DNA from: Sipunculus nudus
Lineage: Eukaryota; Annelida; Sipuncula; Golfingiida; Sipunculidae
Length of the DNA stretch: 64,000 bases
Reading direction: 5' to 3'
Assembly: GCA_026874595.1 (NCBI GenBank)
Contig: CM049316.1
Span: 50,346,695 to 50,410,694 of the forward strand
A program made the translations under genes and the position numbers. Below are positions 1 to 10,830 of the stretch, in pieces (the first letter of the stretch is position 1; the number at the start of each line of letters is the position of its first letter). The notes beneath the pieces are model-generated. The model was not told the origin of the DNA. It was given only the letters and a program-made list of their open reading frames with translations, and did not search any database.

Positions 1-2039
1 AACACATTGTCTGTCTATAAATTAAAAAAAAATCAAATATCAAACTGTTATAAACATGTATCAATATATTTAATAAAATCTCTTTTCATCCAATGAATTG
101 CATCTTATTTTTTTAATAAATAAACCATGATATTCAACTACATCCAGTAATAAAAAATAAAAATAAAATGAATAAAAGTTTTTTTTTTTTTTTTTTTTTT
201 TTTGGGGGGGGGGGATGGTTGTGTTTTTTTGCAGTAAAATCCAGGCTTCTCTTTGGATCCCGGCGGTGGGCGAAGGGTACAATGGACACCACACAACATT
301 TGAAAGAACATTTTTTTTTCTGCTGTTATTGGATGACCAAGTCTCTATGAATTTAAAAAAAATATTTATTCCGTTATTCAAGATGACAGTGAAAATGACC
401 CTATTTTTTCAATCATTCACCACTCTTTTCGAGCGTTCATAGAATTAGAAAGAGCCCGTCGCACCGCATTTCCTGCGAGGGTTCGTTTCTTCAGAGTCCA
501 AACAATCCTACCGGGGCGGGGTTTAGTCCATCTCGTCTTAAATTTGTGTCCGGGGCACGGCAAACATTATGAAAGCTGACAAAAACTTTCATACGGCTGG
601 TAAATGCGTTTATATGTAAACGCGGGGAATTACCGGAGAAATCACGGAGAGATTTTATATGCAATGATACTTTTAATTACACGTTAAAATCATTTAAAAT
701 CTACCACTATATTACTCTAAAGACATTTATTCACTGTTAAATTACCGAAATAATAACCAGCGCAAAACAATGTGGGACTGCCACTAACACCAATCTGGAT
801 CACCAGCTAACATTGACTACCGATCTTACATCAGACGAAAACGCTAAACACTATATATTTTTTTCAACAGTTTACTGTGCAAACCGTAACAAAACCATGC
901 AGGATATCAAATTTACAGGTTCTTAAGGAAATATGATGCAAAACATAACTTGTACCTTTGCTCACATTTAATAATATCATCATGATGAATTCTCCGCGAA
1001 TTCTCCAGCTGTCCGCGTTATAGATGTATATGTATTTATTAATGACAAAAATTGACATACAATTTTATGGATACCCGTATAATTGCGGTTTTCTGGACCG
1101 TCCCAGCCCACAGGTAGGATAATATGGATTCCCGACAATATTCTAATGACCGTTCCCTGAGCTGGAACGGGCTAAGAAGGTCCCTGTCATTTTTTTTTAA
1201 TTGTCAATTCCCAGGTTTTTCGGATAAAAAAATGGCCCAATCCTTCATTCAATCTCCAGCCTCTGCTGGCGTTCCGGGTTTGAAAAAGAGCCCGTCCCAT
1301 GCCTATTTCAGCTAGGACTGCAAACTCTGGGGTCAAAACAACTCAACTACGGCTTGGGATTACCACCTTTCCTCTTAAATTTCCATCGCGCCCGTGTCAA
1401 GTGTACCGTTATTATTCACAAACGTGCGGCAGGCGCCAAAAAATTTGACAGCACCCCTTTCGGATGCCAGAATATATTTTTATATATAAAGTCCTAACCC
1501 ACCACGGAACTAGGGCCTCACAATTTTTTATCTTATTACTTACCACTTCAGACTCCTTAAAAATCACCGCTTTCCTTTTTTAACCAAAGATTCCAATTTT
1601 TTAACATATATAAAATTTCACATTACAGATAACTTACACCAAGGGGACATTACAGTAAATCCGTGATGGGCAGGACTTCTTGGAATTTTATAATTCCCGG
1701 ACGCAGGCTGACCGGCTACCTTTTTTCTTCAAGGACAGCCCTAATTTAAGCCGAGACCTTAAAGGATGGTCTAGATAGGCACCTAGCTTGTCCAGGAATG
1801 AAAGGTCACGTCTCCCTTACCCAGAGGTCGGGTCTCTGTCTAACACGAACGCGGCTTCGCTTGCATTTCGGCATTCTGGACGTTCAACTCTTCAAGTTTC
1901 TTTTTCAGTGCTTTTCTTATTTCCAGCACTCAAGAATAGGGGAACTGCCAAGGATTCAGTTGGACTTCCATTATTTTTATTTCTGTCCAAAAATGGATTA
2001 TCCTGTATAGGATGGCTACTAATAATAACACTATTAATG
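1..2039. other. Low-repeat flank, first copy of a duplicated block; no gene seen
   Basis: No reading frame here looks coding: the open frames are about 100 residues or less, lack family resemblance and include translated homopolymers. The stretch holds a T/G homopolymer near 179-214 and several short G+C-richer patches (about 440-620 and 1,090-1,340) that I do not recognise. It matters mainly because it recurs at 17,791-19,825 with only a few differences. It could be the remnant of a host intergenic region or an unrecognised older repeat. Confidence 0.6.
179..214. repeat. Homopolymer T25-G11
   Basis: Twenty-five T followed directly by eleven G. The paralogous tract at 17,969-18,001 is T21-G12. 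This is one of the few differences between the two block copies, as expected for slippage or for sequencing error in homopolymers. Confidence 0.9.
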
Positions 2040-2243
2040 TCTCTCTATCCGTCTGTCTGTCTGTCTGTCTCTCTTTCTGTCTCTCTGTCTACTCCTCTTT
2101 GACTTTTAAAAATCAGCAAGACCTTATTCATATGTGCTACTGTTTTCCCCATGATAGAGGTTTTTCATCTGATCAGATCCAAATGTTTCCTGTCTGTCTG
2201 CCTAGTAACTGTCCATCTATTTCGCTGTCTTATTTCCGGTAAC

Positions 2244-2275
2244 TTCCGGCAAGCGTTCGACCTCAGGTCGTCTAG
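2244..2275 (+). other. Putative 3' terminal hairpin of the small elements (TTCCGGCAAGC...CTAG)
   Basis: TTCCGGCAAGC is followed by CGACCT-C-AGGTCG, a perfect 6-bp stem, and then TCTAG and a T-rich run. A hairpin just before CTRR followed by T is the classic Helitron 3' end. Sister copies occur at 8,754-8,785, 11,322-11,353, 14,026-14,057, about 20,030-20,061 and 24,545-24,577. A diverged GTGACC-TCT-GGTCAT form starts near 4,080, 6,684, 26,238, 28,115, 53,879, 55,897, 57,797, 59,814, 61,834 and 63,859. Confidence 0.5.
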
Positions 2276-2391
2276 TCTGTTTGTTTGTTTGTCTGCACTC
2301 TCCTGGCCACAATTTTGCCACAATCACCTTGAAACTTACAGGGATGATGAAAAACATAATTTCTAGGTGCCCTATTGTTTTTGGTTAAAAT

Positions 2392-2416
2392 AGGTCAAAG
2401 GTCAAGGTCAAGGTCA
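2392..2416 (+). promoter_or_regulatory. AGGTCA half-site cluster (DR1 then two DR0)
   Basis: Four AGGTCA hexamers occur in 25 bp: the first two are separated by one A (a DR1 arrangement) and the rest abut directly. AGGTCA is the nuclear-receptor half-site; DR1 is typical of RXR-type dimers and HNF4, and TCAAGGTCA of ERR/NR5A monomers. Binding is inferred. The paralogue is at 20,178-20,202. Confidence 0.5.
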
Positions 2417-2682
2417 CGACAGGTATGGTTAACGGTTTTTGCACTATAACTTCGCCATAAATAGGCTTATCCACTTCTGCAATAGCTCATTTTTTTCGTC
2501 ATCACCTGGCCTTTCTTTTGACATGTAGCTTACTTAAATTTGCTGTTACCATGGTTACGCAATTTCGGGAAGAAATCATGGAATTTCCTGATATTTTTCA
2601 AATTTGCAGCAATCGTACTGATTCTGAGATATTTTATGTAACACAAGAATATCTCGAAATTGTTTTTTCAGATTTTGGAAAT

Positions 2683-2697
2683 GGCCGCCAGGGGGCG
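2683..2697 (+). promoter_or_regulatory. CTCF-like motif
   Basis: GGCCGCCAGGGGGCG closely matches the core of the bilaterian CTCF site (CCASYAGRKGGCR type). Equivalent boxes sit at the same place in other modules: 5,141, 7,428, 7,755, 8,086, 9,551, 11,929, 12,259, 13,043, 13,375, 13,708, 14,775, 20,469, 20,926, 23,580, 23,899 and 24,227. Occupancy is inference. Confidence 0.45.
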
Positions 2698-2969
2698 TTG
2701 CAGATGAAAAAACATGAAAATTTGTTTTGGTGCTATACCTCCAGAACTATTAAACATTGGGCCATTTCTATCACAGCACCTTCAACTGGGTACCATGGGC
2801 TTATTTTTGCGCATGGGTGCCAAAGTGCGCTATTGCCAGATTTCTCTATTTTTGGGGTAAAACTTTTGAATTTTGAAAATATGCAGTTTTCAGCTTCTAA
2901 CTCTGTCAGTTTTTATGCTGGAGAGGTCAATTTTTTTGCCTCTTGTAGCCCTTGGTGAGCTCTCGGTGA

Positions 2970-3960
2970 TCCAATCAAAAATCTTGCAAAATCTCGCACC
3001 GTTTCTCGTCAAACGAGAAAACACGAAATTTCACGGAAATGCTTATAACTCGGCCAGTTTTACAGCTAGACAGGTCTGGTTTCCGGCATTTCCTTCCACA
3101 TGACCAGCTTGACACGATAGATGTGCAAGTCAGGCCAAATCTCGCACCCTATCTCGTCAAACGAGAAAACACGAGATTTCACGGAAATGCTTATAATTCG
3201 GCGAGTTTTACAGCTAGACAGGTCTAGTTTTCGGCATTCATTAACATTTGGACGGCTTGACATGACAAACCTGCAAGACTGGCCAAATCTCGCACCATAT
3301 CTCGTCAAACGATGAAAAAGGAGATTTCACAGAAATGCTAATAACTCGGCGACTTTTACAGCTAGACAGATGTAGTTTTCGCCATTTCATAACATTTAGA
3401 GAGTTTGATATGACAAATCTTCAAGACTGGCCAAATCCTGCACCATATCTCGTCACACGAGAAAACACGAGAGTACACGGAAATGCTTATAACTCGGCGA
3501 CTTTTACAGCTAGACGGATCTAGTTTTCGCCATTTCGTAACGTTTGGCCGTCTTGACATAATAAAACTGCTCGTCTTGCCAAATCTCGTACTATATCTCG
3601 TCAAGCGAGAAAAAAACATGATTTCACGTAAATGCTGATAAGACGGCGACTTTTGCAGCTAGACAGGTCTAGTTTCCGGCATTTTGTAATATTTGACAAA
3701 CCTGACATGACAAAACTGGAAATCTCGCCAAAGCTCGCACCATTTCCCGTCAAACGAGAAAACACGAGATTTCATGCAAATGCTTATAACTCAGCGGCTT
3801 TTATAGCTAGACAGGTCTGGTTTTCGGCATTTCATATCATTTGGCCAGCTTGACATGACAAACCTGAAAACGTCTCACTGCTTCTTGTCAAACAAGATAA
3901 ACGGGATTTCAGGAAAAAATTTTGAACTTGGTCCCTTTTACACTAGAAAGATATGCAGCT
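2970..3960. repeat. 148-bp satellite array
   Basis: About seven diverged monomers of 147-150 bp. Each has a TCTCGTCAAACGAGA dyad, a GATTTCACGGAAATGC dyad, the TTATAACTCGGCGA box and a CTAGACAGGTCTAG dyad. Open frames across it exist on both strands in several frames and are by-products of the repeat. It is replaced near 3,960-4,045 by the AGCATGCATAAATAAACATATT spacer that also ends arrays at 6,570, 26,130, 28,010 and in the 53-64 kb array. Confidence 0.9.
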
Positions 3961-4044
3961 GTTAAAGGTCAGCATGCATAAATAAACATATTATCCGTTT
4001 CTGCTGCCCCGACAATGTTGCTCATTCATATGACTGTTTCTACA

Positions 4045-4440
4045 TGCACTCTCTGTCTATCTGTCTGTATCATTTCCATTTCCGGCAAGCGCGTGACCTC
4101 TGGTCATCTTGTTTGTTTTTTTGTGTGTTTGTCTGCGCTCTCCTGGCCACAATTTTGCAGCAATCGACATGACCCTTACAGGGTTGATTGACAACCGAAC
4201 ACCCTGGAACCCTATTGTTTTTGGTCAACATTGCTCCAAGGTCAAGGGTCAAGGTCACGACAGGTGTGGTTAACGGTTTTTGCACTATAACTTCGCCATA
4301 AATAGGCTTATCCACTTCTGCAATAGCTCATTTTTTTCGTCATCACTTGTCCTTTCTTTTGATATGTAGCTTACTTAAATTTGCCGTTACCATGGTTACA
4401 TTTTTTGGGCAAAAATCATGGAAATTGGAAATAACACGAC
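4045..4440. mobile_element. Interspersed module nested in satellite
   Basis: CTCTCTGTCTATCTGTCTG, then TTCCGGCAAGCGCGTGACC with its hairpin, a T/G tract, CTCTCCTGGCCACAATTTTGC, an AGGTCA cluster (4,239-4,257) and a GTTACCATGGTTAC box (4,384-4,397), then directly into satellite. This is the same module that opens each unit of the higher-order repeat at 53.8-64 kb. Confidence 0.6.
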
Positions 4441-5035
4441 CATTTTTTTGTAACTTTGTCAGTTTTTAAGCTAGGCAGATCTAGTTTTCGGCATTTTGTT
4501 CCACATGATCAGCTTGACACGACAGAACTGAAAGTCACGCCAAACCTCGCGCCATATCTCGTCAATCGAGAAAAAACGAGACTTCGCGGAAATGCTTATA
4601 ACTCGGCGACTTTTACAGCTAGACAGGTCTGGTTTTCGGCATTTCGTTCCACCAAACAAGCTTGACACGACAGAGCTGCAAGACAGGCCAAATCTCGCAC
4701 CGTATCTCGTCAAACGAGAAAACACGGGATTTCACGGAAATGCTTATAACTGGGCCAGTTTTACAGCTAGACACGTCTGGTTTTCGGCATTTAGTTCCAC
4801 TAGACCAGCTTGACACGACAGATATGCAAGTGCCGTTACCATGGTTATATTTTTTGGGCAAAAATCATGGAAATTGGAAATAACACGACCATTTTTTGTA
4901 ACTTTGTCAATTTATAAGCTACAGACGTCTGGTTTTGGTCATTATGTACGTTATAGGCAGCTTGACATGATAAAACTGAAAATCTCGCCAAATCTCGCAC
5001 CATTTCTCGTCAAACGAGAGTCTTCGAGATTTCAT
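4440..5035. repeat. 148-bp satellite array with internal module fragment
   Basis: About four monomers with the standard dyads. A short piece of module (CCGTTACCATGGTTATATTTT onward, about 4,832-4,900) interrupts the array, so part of this stretch is a junction of two module-to-satellite boundaries. The right edge, at 5,016-5,019, is the breakpoint shared with the shorter paralogue at 20,801. Confidence 0.85.
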
Positions 5036-5420
5036 TAAATATGACCTACAGGTTGCATTTTTTTAACAATGGCTTTGAAATTGATATATTTTGTGTTATT
5101 TATAAATATCTCGAAATCAGATTTTCATTTTTTGGAAATAGCCACCAGGGGGCGTGGTACCTGAAACACTGTAACATATCATTTTTCTGCAATATCTAAA
5201 ATAATTTTAAACATGGCACAATTTTTATCGTTGTATCTTAAACTAGGAACATTGGCTTATTCCTCCGCACATGTAGCTTTGTGCTGCCGTTACCATGGTT
5301 ACGAAATTTGTGGGTTAAACTTGACGATCTGAAAATATGCAGTTTTTGGCTTCTATCTCGGTTAATATTTATGTTTCAAGGGTCTAGTTTTTTGTATAAG
5401 GCTGCTTCCCCTTGGTTCTA
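5036..5420. mobile_element. Interspersed module fragment with CTCF-like box and CCATGG box
   Basis: Runs from the ATTTCATTAAATATGACC segment through a CTCF-like box (5,141-5,154) and a GTTACCATGGTTAC box (5,287-5,300) into satellite. It is homologous to 9,430-9,840, 14,650-15,070 and 20,815-21,200. From 5,209 onward it also matches the left edge of the right-hand array at 51,807. Confidence 0.6.
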
Positions 5421-6570
5421 TGTCATTCAATTGCAAGTCTCGTCAAATTTCGCTCGGTTTATCGTCAAACGAGAAAAAACGAGATTTCACAGAAATGCTT
5501 ATAACTCGGCGACTTTTACAGCTACACAGGTCTAGTTTCCGGCATTTCATAACATATGACCAGCTTGACACGCCAGAAAAGAAATCAGGCCAAATCTCGC
5601 ACCATATCTCGTCAAGCGAGAAAAAAACGAGATATCATGGAAATGCTTATAACTAGGCGACTTTTACAGCTACTCAGGTCTAGTTTTTGGCATTTGGTAA
5701 CATTTGGCCAACTTGACATAGTAAAACTGCGATACTTGGCAAAATCTCGCACTATATCTGGTCAAATGTGGAAAAACGAGATTTCACAGAAATGCATATA
5801 AGTCGGCGACTTTCACGGCTAGACAGGTCTAGTTTATGGCATTCATTAACATTTGGACGGCTTGACATGACAAACCTGCAAGACTGGCCAAATCTCGCAC
5901 CATATCTCGTCAAACGATAAAAAAGGAGATTTCACAGACATGCTAATAACTCGGCGACTTTTACAGCTAGACAGATGTAGTTTTCGCCATTTCATAACAT
6001 TTAGAGAGTTTGATATGACAAATCTACAAGACTGGCCAAATCCTGCACCATATCTCGTCAAACGAGAAAACACGAGAGTACACGGAAATGCTTATAACTC
6101 GGCGACTTTTACAGCTAGACGGATCTAGTTTTCGCCATTTCGTAACGTTTGGCCGTCTTGACATAATAAAACTGCTCGTCTTGCCAAATCTCGTACTATA
6201 TCTCGTCAAGCGAGAAAAAAACATGATTTCACGTAAATGCTGATGACACGGCTACTTTTGAAGCTAGACAGGTCTAGTTTCCGGCATTTTGTAATATTTG
6301 ACAAACCTGACATGACAAAACTGGAAATCTCGCCAAAGCTCGCACCATTTCCCGTCAAACGAGAAAACACGACATTTCATGCAAATACTTATAACTCAGC
6401 GGCTTTTATAGCTAGGCAGGTCTAGTTTTCGGCATTTCATATCATTTGGCCAGCTTGACATGACAAACCTGAAAACGTCTCACTGCTTCTTGTCAAACGA
6501 GATTAACGGGATTTCATGAAAAAATTTTGAACTTTGTCCCTTTTACACTAGAAAGATATGCAGCTGTTAA
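5420..6570. repeat. 148-bp satellite array
   Basis: About eight monomers, including variant types with TCTGGTCAAATGTGG (dyad broken), ACGATAAAAAAGG and CTAGACGGATCTAG. The same order of variants recurs at 21,200-22,050, 25,240-26,000, 27,110-27,880 and in every 2-kb unit at 53.8-64 kb. The variants are therefore an inherited higher-order pattern, not random drift. Confidence 0.9.
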
Positions 6571-6723
6571 AGGTCAGCATGCATAAATAAACATATTATC
6601 CGTTTCTGCTGCCCTCCATTGTTGCTCATTCATATGACTGTTTCTACATGCACTCTCTGTCTATCTGTCTGTATCATTTCCATTTCCGGCAAGCGCGTGA
6701 CCTCTGGTCATCTTGTTTTTGTT

Positions 6724-6753
6724 GCTTGCCGGAAATCTTCGATTTTCGCAAGC
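6724..6753 (+). other. Putative 5' terminal hairpin (GCTTGCCGGAAATC...)
   Basis: GCTTGCCGGAAATC, loop TTC, then GATTTTCGCAAGC: an imperfect stem of about 13 bp with a bulged G. A sister form has loop TCAAAGA. Copies: 6,792-6,820; 8,800-8,828; 8,887 and 8,912-8,940; 14,072-14,100; 14,131-14,160; 22,056-22,084; 28,149-28,178; 29,471-29,500; 51,786 (half); 55,930-55,958. Most follow GTTTGTT or a T run and are followed by a TCAGTT.CGTATGTC block and a GTCT tract. Its first arm is the reverse complement of TTCCGGCAAGC at the opposite putative end. Confidence 0.55.
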
Positions 6754-7121
6754 ATGTTGGTCAGTTCCGTATGTCCATTTGTCTGTTTGTTGCTTGCCGG
6801 AATCAAAGATTTCGGCAAGCATATTGCTCAGTTGCGTATGTCTGTTTGTCTGTTTGTCTGTTTGTTTGTCTGCACTCTCCTGGCCACAATTTTGCCACAA
6901 TAACCTTGAAACTTACAGGGATGATGAAAAACATAATTTCTAGGTGCCCTATTGTTTTTGGTTAAAATAGGTCAAAGGTCAAGGTCAAGGTCGTCAAAAC
7001 TTCTCAAAACGTTTTTTTCTTCATATCTTTGTGACTATTAGTCGTATCTACTTCAACAATAGCTTATTTTAATCGTCATTCTAAGGCCTGTCATCTGGTG
7101 TGTAGCTGACTCAAATTTGCC

Positions 7122-7135
7122 GTAACCATGGTTAC
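7122..7135. promoter_or_regulatory. Perfect palindrome GTAACCATGGTTAC
   Basis: A 14-bp perfect palindrome centred on CCATGG, repeated at 11,623-11,636 and 12,737-12,750. Two other modules carry GTTACCATGGTAAC (9,254-9,267 and 14,923-14,936), which fits the RFX X-box consensus GTNRCC-N2-RGYAAC exactly. Most remaining modules have GTTACCATGGTTAC. Confidence 0.5.
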
Positions 7136-7330
7136 AAATTTTGGGGGAAAAGTCATGATATTCGAAAATAAGGGGTCTTATTTTTCTAACTTTGTCAGTT
7201 TTAAAGCTAGAGTGATCTAGTTTTTTGCATCAGGTAGCATTCAACTAGTACTACAAGATTTTATTACAAGTCTTGCAGTATCTCGTAAAATATCTCGTGA
7301 ATAGAGATATTTCGAGATTTCAATCATCTT

Positions 7331-8700
7331 GCCCCAAAGGCCACATTATTGCAGGAATCTTTTTGAAACTGACATATCATAAGTCCTACACTAGTATCTC
7401 CAAATTGTTTTTTCATTTTTTGAATAGGGCCGCTAGGGGGCGCTGGATGCGAACCTCCCGAACATATCATATTTTTGCCATATCTCCAAAATTATAAGCC
7501 TCAATTACATAAACTATAGCTTATTTTCTTCCTCTGAGTCTTCTCCATAACCTAGTGTAGTCATCTGGTCACACTTTTGTGACACTTTGTCAGTGTGTCT
7601 GTCTGTTTGTCAGTTGTCCTCAAATTCGCCTGCTTGCTCTTGCGTCTCACCTATAGCATTCTACAGGCCACAGTTTTGAAAGAATCCTTTTGAAACTATA
7701 ACATCTTAAGTCTTACACTAATATCTCGAAACCAATTTTTCATTTTCCGGATATGGCCGCTAGGGGGCGCTGAACTCGAACCTATCCCAACATATCATGC
7801 TTTGGCAAAATCTCCAAAACTATAAACCTCAGTTACATAAACTGTAGCTTTTTTCTTCCTTTGAGTCTTCTCCATAACCTGGAGTAGTCATCTGGACTCA
7901 ATCTTGAGTCACTTTGTCAGTGTTTTCGTCTGTTTGTCAGTTGTCCTCAAATTCGCCTGCTTGTTGGCTCTTGCGTCTCACAAATAGCATTCTATAGGCC
8001 ACAGTTTTGACGGAATCCTTTTGAAACTATTACATCTTATGTCTTACACTAATTTCTAGAAATACATTTTTCATTTTCCTGATATGGCCACTAGTGGGCG
8101 CTGCACACGACCCTCACACACCTACCATTGTATTGGCCATATCTCTACACCCAAAGCCTCAGTTACATAAATTATAGCTTATTTTCTTCCTTTGAGTCTT
8201 CTCCATAACCTGATTAAGGCATATGGTTTCAATCTTCTGTCACTTTGTCAGTGTGTCCATCTGTTTGTCCGTTATCCTCAAAGTCGCCTGCTTGCTGGTT
8301 CTTACGCCTTACATATAGCATTCTACAGGCCACAGCTTTGACGGAATCCTTTTGAAACTGGGACATCTCATGTCATACACTAATAATACGAAACGCATTT
8401 GTCGTCTTCGGTATATGTCTGCTAGAGGCCGCTACAGTCGAGCCTCCCAAGTATATCATTAATTCGCCATACCTCCAAAACTATAAATCTAAATTACATA
8501 AATTATAACTCATTTAAATTTCTTCCTTTGAATCTTCTCAATCACCAGGTTATGTCATCTGGTGTCAATCTTGTCTCACAAAGTCAGTATGCTGTCTGTT
8601 CGTCTTTTGTTGTCGGCTTTGTCTGCTTGCCTGTTCTTTTGTCTCACATGTCATTCTACGGGCCACATATTCTCAGCAATGTCCCTGAGAGTCATTCCAT
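7331..8700. repeat. 331-bp tandem repeat, four units, each with a CTCF-like box
   Basis: The anchor CATTCTACAGGCCACA recurs at 7,657, 7,988, 8,319 and 8,651 (spacing 331-332), with a diverged first unit from about 7,331. Each unit has GGCCACA.TTTTG, a TTGAAAC box, an ATATCTCGAAA box, a CTAGGGGGCGCTG box (7,428, 7,755, 8,086; decayed near 8,420), TTTGAGTCTTCTCCATAACC and a GTCAGTGTGTC.GTCTGTTTG tract. No coding potential. Confidence 0.85.
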
Positions 8701-8744
8701 TAATAGAAAACCGACAATATGTTCTGTCTGTCCCTCTGTGTTTC

Positions 8745-8846
8745 ACTTCCGATTTCCGGCAAGCATTCGACCTATGGTCGTCTAGTTTTTTTGTTTTTTG
8801 CTTGCCAGAATCAAAGATTTCGGCAAGCATATTGGTCAGTTGCGTA

Positions 8847-8877
<31 letters not shown>

Positions 8878-9340
8878 TTGTTTGTTACTTGCCGGAATCA
8901 AAGATTTTGTTACTTGCCGGAATCAAAGATTTCGGCAAGTATGTTGGTCAGTTCCGTATGTTTGTTTGTTTGTTTGTTTGTCTGTCTGTCTGTCTGTCTG
9001 TCTGCGCCCTACAAGTCACAATTTTAAAGCAATCGCTCTGAAACTTTTACATTAAGTGTAAAATCGGTTCTTCTCGGAGCCTATTGTTTTTGGCCATGAC
9101 CGTTCAAAGGTCAAGGTCAGGGTAACCAAAAATCCTTAAAACAGATTTTTCTTCATATCTTCGTCAATAATAATCGTAGCTGCTAAATCTGTAGCTCATT
9201 TTGTTCCTCATTATGTTAGCTTTCCATGTGCTGACAAATATGTCCGGTCAATGGTTACCATGGTAACGTATTTTTGGGGGAAAATCAGAAAATTCGAAAA
9301 TTTCCCTCCAAATTTCTCATTTTTTAAGTTAAAGAGCTCT
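8745..9340. mobile_element. Interspersed module with three hairpin copies, AGGTCA repeat and X-box
   Basis: TTCCGGCAAGC...CTAG end (8,754-8,785), then GCTTGCC-type hairpins at 8,800-8,828 and 8,912-8,940 with a broken copy at 8,887, long GTCT/GTTT tracts (8,850-8,885 and 8,960-9,003), AGGTCA doublet (9,108-9,119) and a consensus X-box at 9,254-9,267. Homologous to 14,020-14,560. Confidence 0.6.
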
Positions 9341-10460
9341 AGTTTTTTGCATTGTGTAGCATTTTATACGCTCTGTGCTAAATTAATGCAAGTCTCGCAA
9401 AATCTCGTGCCATTTGTCGTCAAATGAGACTTTTCGAGATTTCATTAAATACGATTTAGAGGTCGCAGTTTTACAGCTGAGGTTCTGAAAGTGACAAATT
9501 TTCTGGTGTTCTGTATTATCTCGAACTTGTTTTTTCATTTTTCGAAAATAGCCACCAGGGGGCGTGGTACTGGAAACATTACAACTTATCATTTTTCTGC
9601 AATATCTTAAAAAATATTAAGCAGATAACAATTTTTTTTGTCGCATCTAAAACTAGGATCATTGCCTTATTCCATCCGACATATAGCCTTGTGCGGCCGT
9701 TGCCATGGTTACCAAATTTTTGGGTTAAACTTGACAATCTGAAAATATGTAGTTTTTGGCTTCTATCTCAGTTAATATTTATGTTTTAAGGGTCTAGTTT
9801 TTTGCATTAGGCTGTTTTCTCTTGGTTCTAAGCCATTTAATTGCAATCCCGTCAAATCTCGCTCGGTTTATTGCCAAACGAGAAATTACGAGATTTCACA
9901 GAAATGCTTATAGCTTGGTCACGGTTAATGCTAAAATGGAGTAGTTTTCAGCATTTGGTAGCATTTCAGAAGCTGGACATGATTACACTGCAAATCTCGC
10001 CACATCTCGTATCATCTCCCGCCAAACGAGAATATTTTAGATTTCAAACAAATGTCTTTATCTCGGTCATTTTCATGCTAGATATTTTATTTTTCTATTG
10101 TTCAAGAATCATTTGACTAGTTTTAAGTGACAAAAGTGAATATCTCGTCATATCTCGCACCATTTCTTGTCAAACGAGAACATGGGACCATTCAAAGAAA
10201 CACCTATAATTCTGTTATTTTTATGTGGAAGACTTATAGTTTCCAGCATTTGATAGCGTCTAACATTCTCGGTCACATTATATGATTATATTGTAAGTTT
10301 CTTCAAATCTTTACTCTTTTTACTTCAAATAAAAAAATTACATCCAATTGCCATGACCATAAGCGATGGCAGTATGTGATAGTAAATGTCGGCAGGGGCA
10401 TTACATTTGACAGTTGGAGCTTTGTTCTATGGATGTGCGATGGTCCATGAAAAGACACAA
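9340..10460. repeat. Element tail with about five strongly diverged satellite-like monomers
   Basis: TCTCGTCAAACGAGA-type boxes occur at about 9,410-9,440, 9,850-9,895, 9,995-10,040 and 10,140-10,180, each followed by a degraded GAGATTTCA box. They are embedded in a module that also has a CTCF-like box (9,551-9,564) and GTTGCCATGGTTAC (9,699-9,712). The same arrangement occurs at 14,560-15,685, and the two copies lose similarity right after ATGTGCGATGG.CCATGAA (about 10,460 and 15,680). These look like the original monomers inside an interspersed element. Confidence 0.65.
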
Positions 10461-10765
10461 TTCGGATTGATCCCACCTGTGCTTTTGGTGGTGGCCTCTT
10501 TTCATGCTTTGTATGGCCGCACTTTGAGGATTTCAGTGCATTGAGAGCTTAATGACCTGTTGTAAAAGATAATCCCTTAAAAAAAATCAAAAACAAAGAG
10601 AGAGGCTCCACGAAATGTTACTGAATGCAGAGATAGTGTTGCTTGTAAGCATAATCACAACTATAATATCAGGGACGGATCCCCGATTTGCAGTTGGGTG
10701 TGTCAAATCAGGGACAGATATCCGGTTTGCAATTGGGGGTAGGGGTTAAATATAAATTATACATC

Positions 10766-10830
<65 letters not shown>

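Larger units (their letters stand above)
2040..2970. mobile_element. Interspersed Helentron-like module with GTCT tract, AGGTCA cluster and CTCF-like box
   Basis: The order of parts is a CTGT/GTCT microsatellite (2,045-2,095), a TTCCGGCAAGC...CTAG hairpin end (2,244-2,275), a GTTT tract, a conserved block starting CTCTCCTGGCCACAATTTTG (about 2,300), an AGGTCA cluster (2,392-2,416), a CCATGG box (2,544-2,557) and a CTCF-like box (2,683-2,697). It then passes into 148-bp satellite near 2,970. The same order recurs elsewhere in the window. It has no coding capacity. Assignment to non-autonomous Helentrons (HINE-type) is inference from the GTCY-type microsatellite and paired hairpin ends known in that class. 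Confidence 0.55.
1..3018. repeat. Segmental duplication, copy 1 (partner 17,791-20,804)
   Basis: The two copies align end to end with offset 17,790 at the left, 17,787 after the T/G homopolymer and 17,786 near the right end. I saw only a handful of substitutions or small indels (for example GCTGAC versus GCGGAC near 593, and a 1-bp change in the CACAATTTTGCC box near 2,310). Position 1 is only the window edge: partner sequence left of 17,791 is the 365-bp tandem repeat, so the duplication may extend further left outside the window. Identity this high means a recent duplication or an assembly artefact. Confidence 0.9.
6650..7260. mobile_element. Interspersed module with two terminal-type hairpins
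   Basis: CTCTCTGTCTATCTGTCTG and the GTGACC-TCT-GGTCAT end are followed by two successive GCTTGCCGGAA hairpins (6,724-6,753 and 6,792-6,820), a GTCT/GTTT tract, the CTGGCCACAATTTTGCC block, AGGTCA hexamers (6,969-6,993) and the perfect palindrome GTAACCATGGTTAC at 7,122-7,135. Two hairpins in a row suggest one element inserted into another at the same T-rich position. Confidence 0.6.

Noticed and set aside
2518-2958. 146-residue plus-strand frame, also at 20,304-20,744
   Set aside because: Lies inside an interspersed module over the CCATGG and CTCF-like boxes; homologous modules do not keep it open.
3001-3960. CRISPR-like array (short dyad repeats at regular spacing)
   Set aside because: The intervening sequences are themselves repeats, spacing is 148 bp, no cas genes are present and the context is eukaryotic.
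4070-4315. Minus-strand frame DKPIYGEVIVQKPLTTPVVTLTLDLGA found in every module
   Set aside because: It spans the AGGTCA cluster (read as VTLTLDL) and a T/G tract; conservation follows the DNA repeat, and lengths and ends vary by copy.
2970-6425. Many 60-150-residue frames with MLITRRLLQLDRSSFRH-like peptides on both strands
   Set aside because: They are translations of the 148-bp satellite. Frames shift from monomer to monomer (148 is not a multiple of three), both strands are open, and no start or signal is constant.
8562-9055. Cys/Val/Leu-rich frames (CLSVCLSVCLFVCL) resembling membrane proteins
   Set aside because: They are the GTCT/GTTT microsatellite read as protein; the frame is open only because the tetranucleotide lacks stops.
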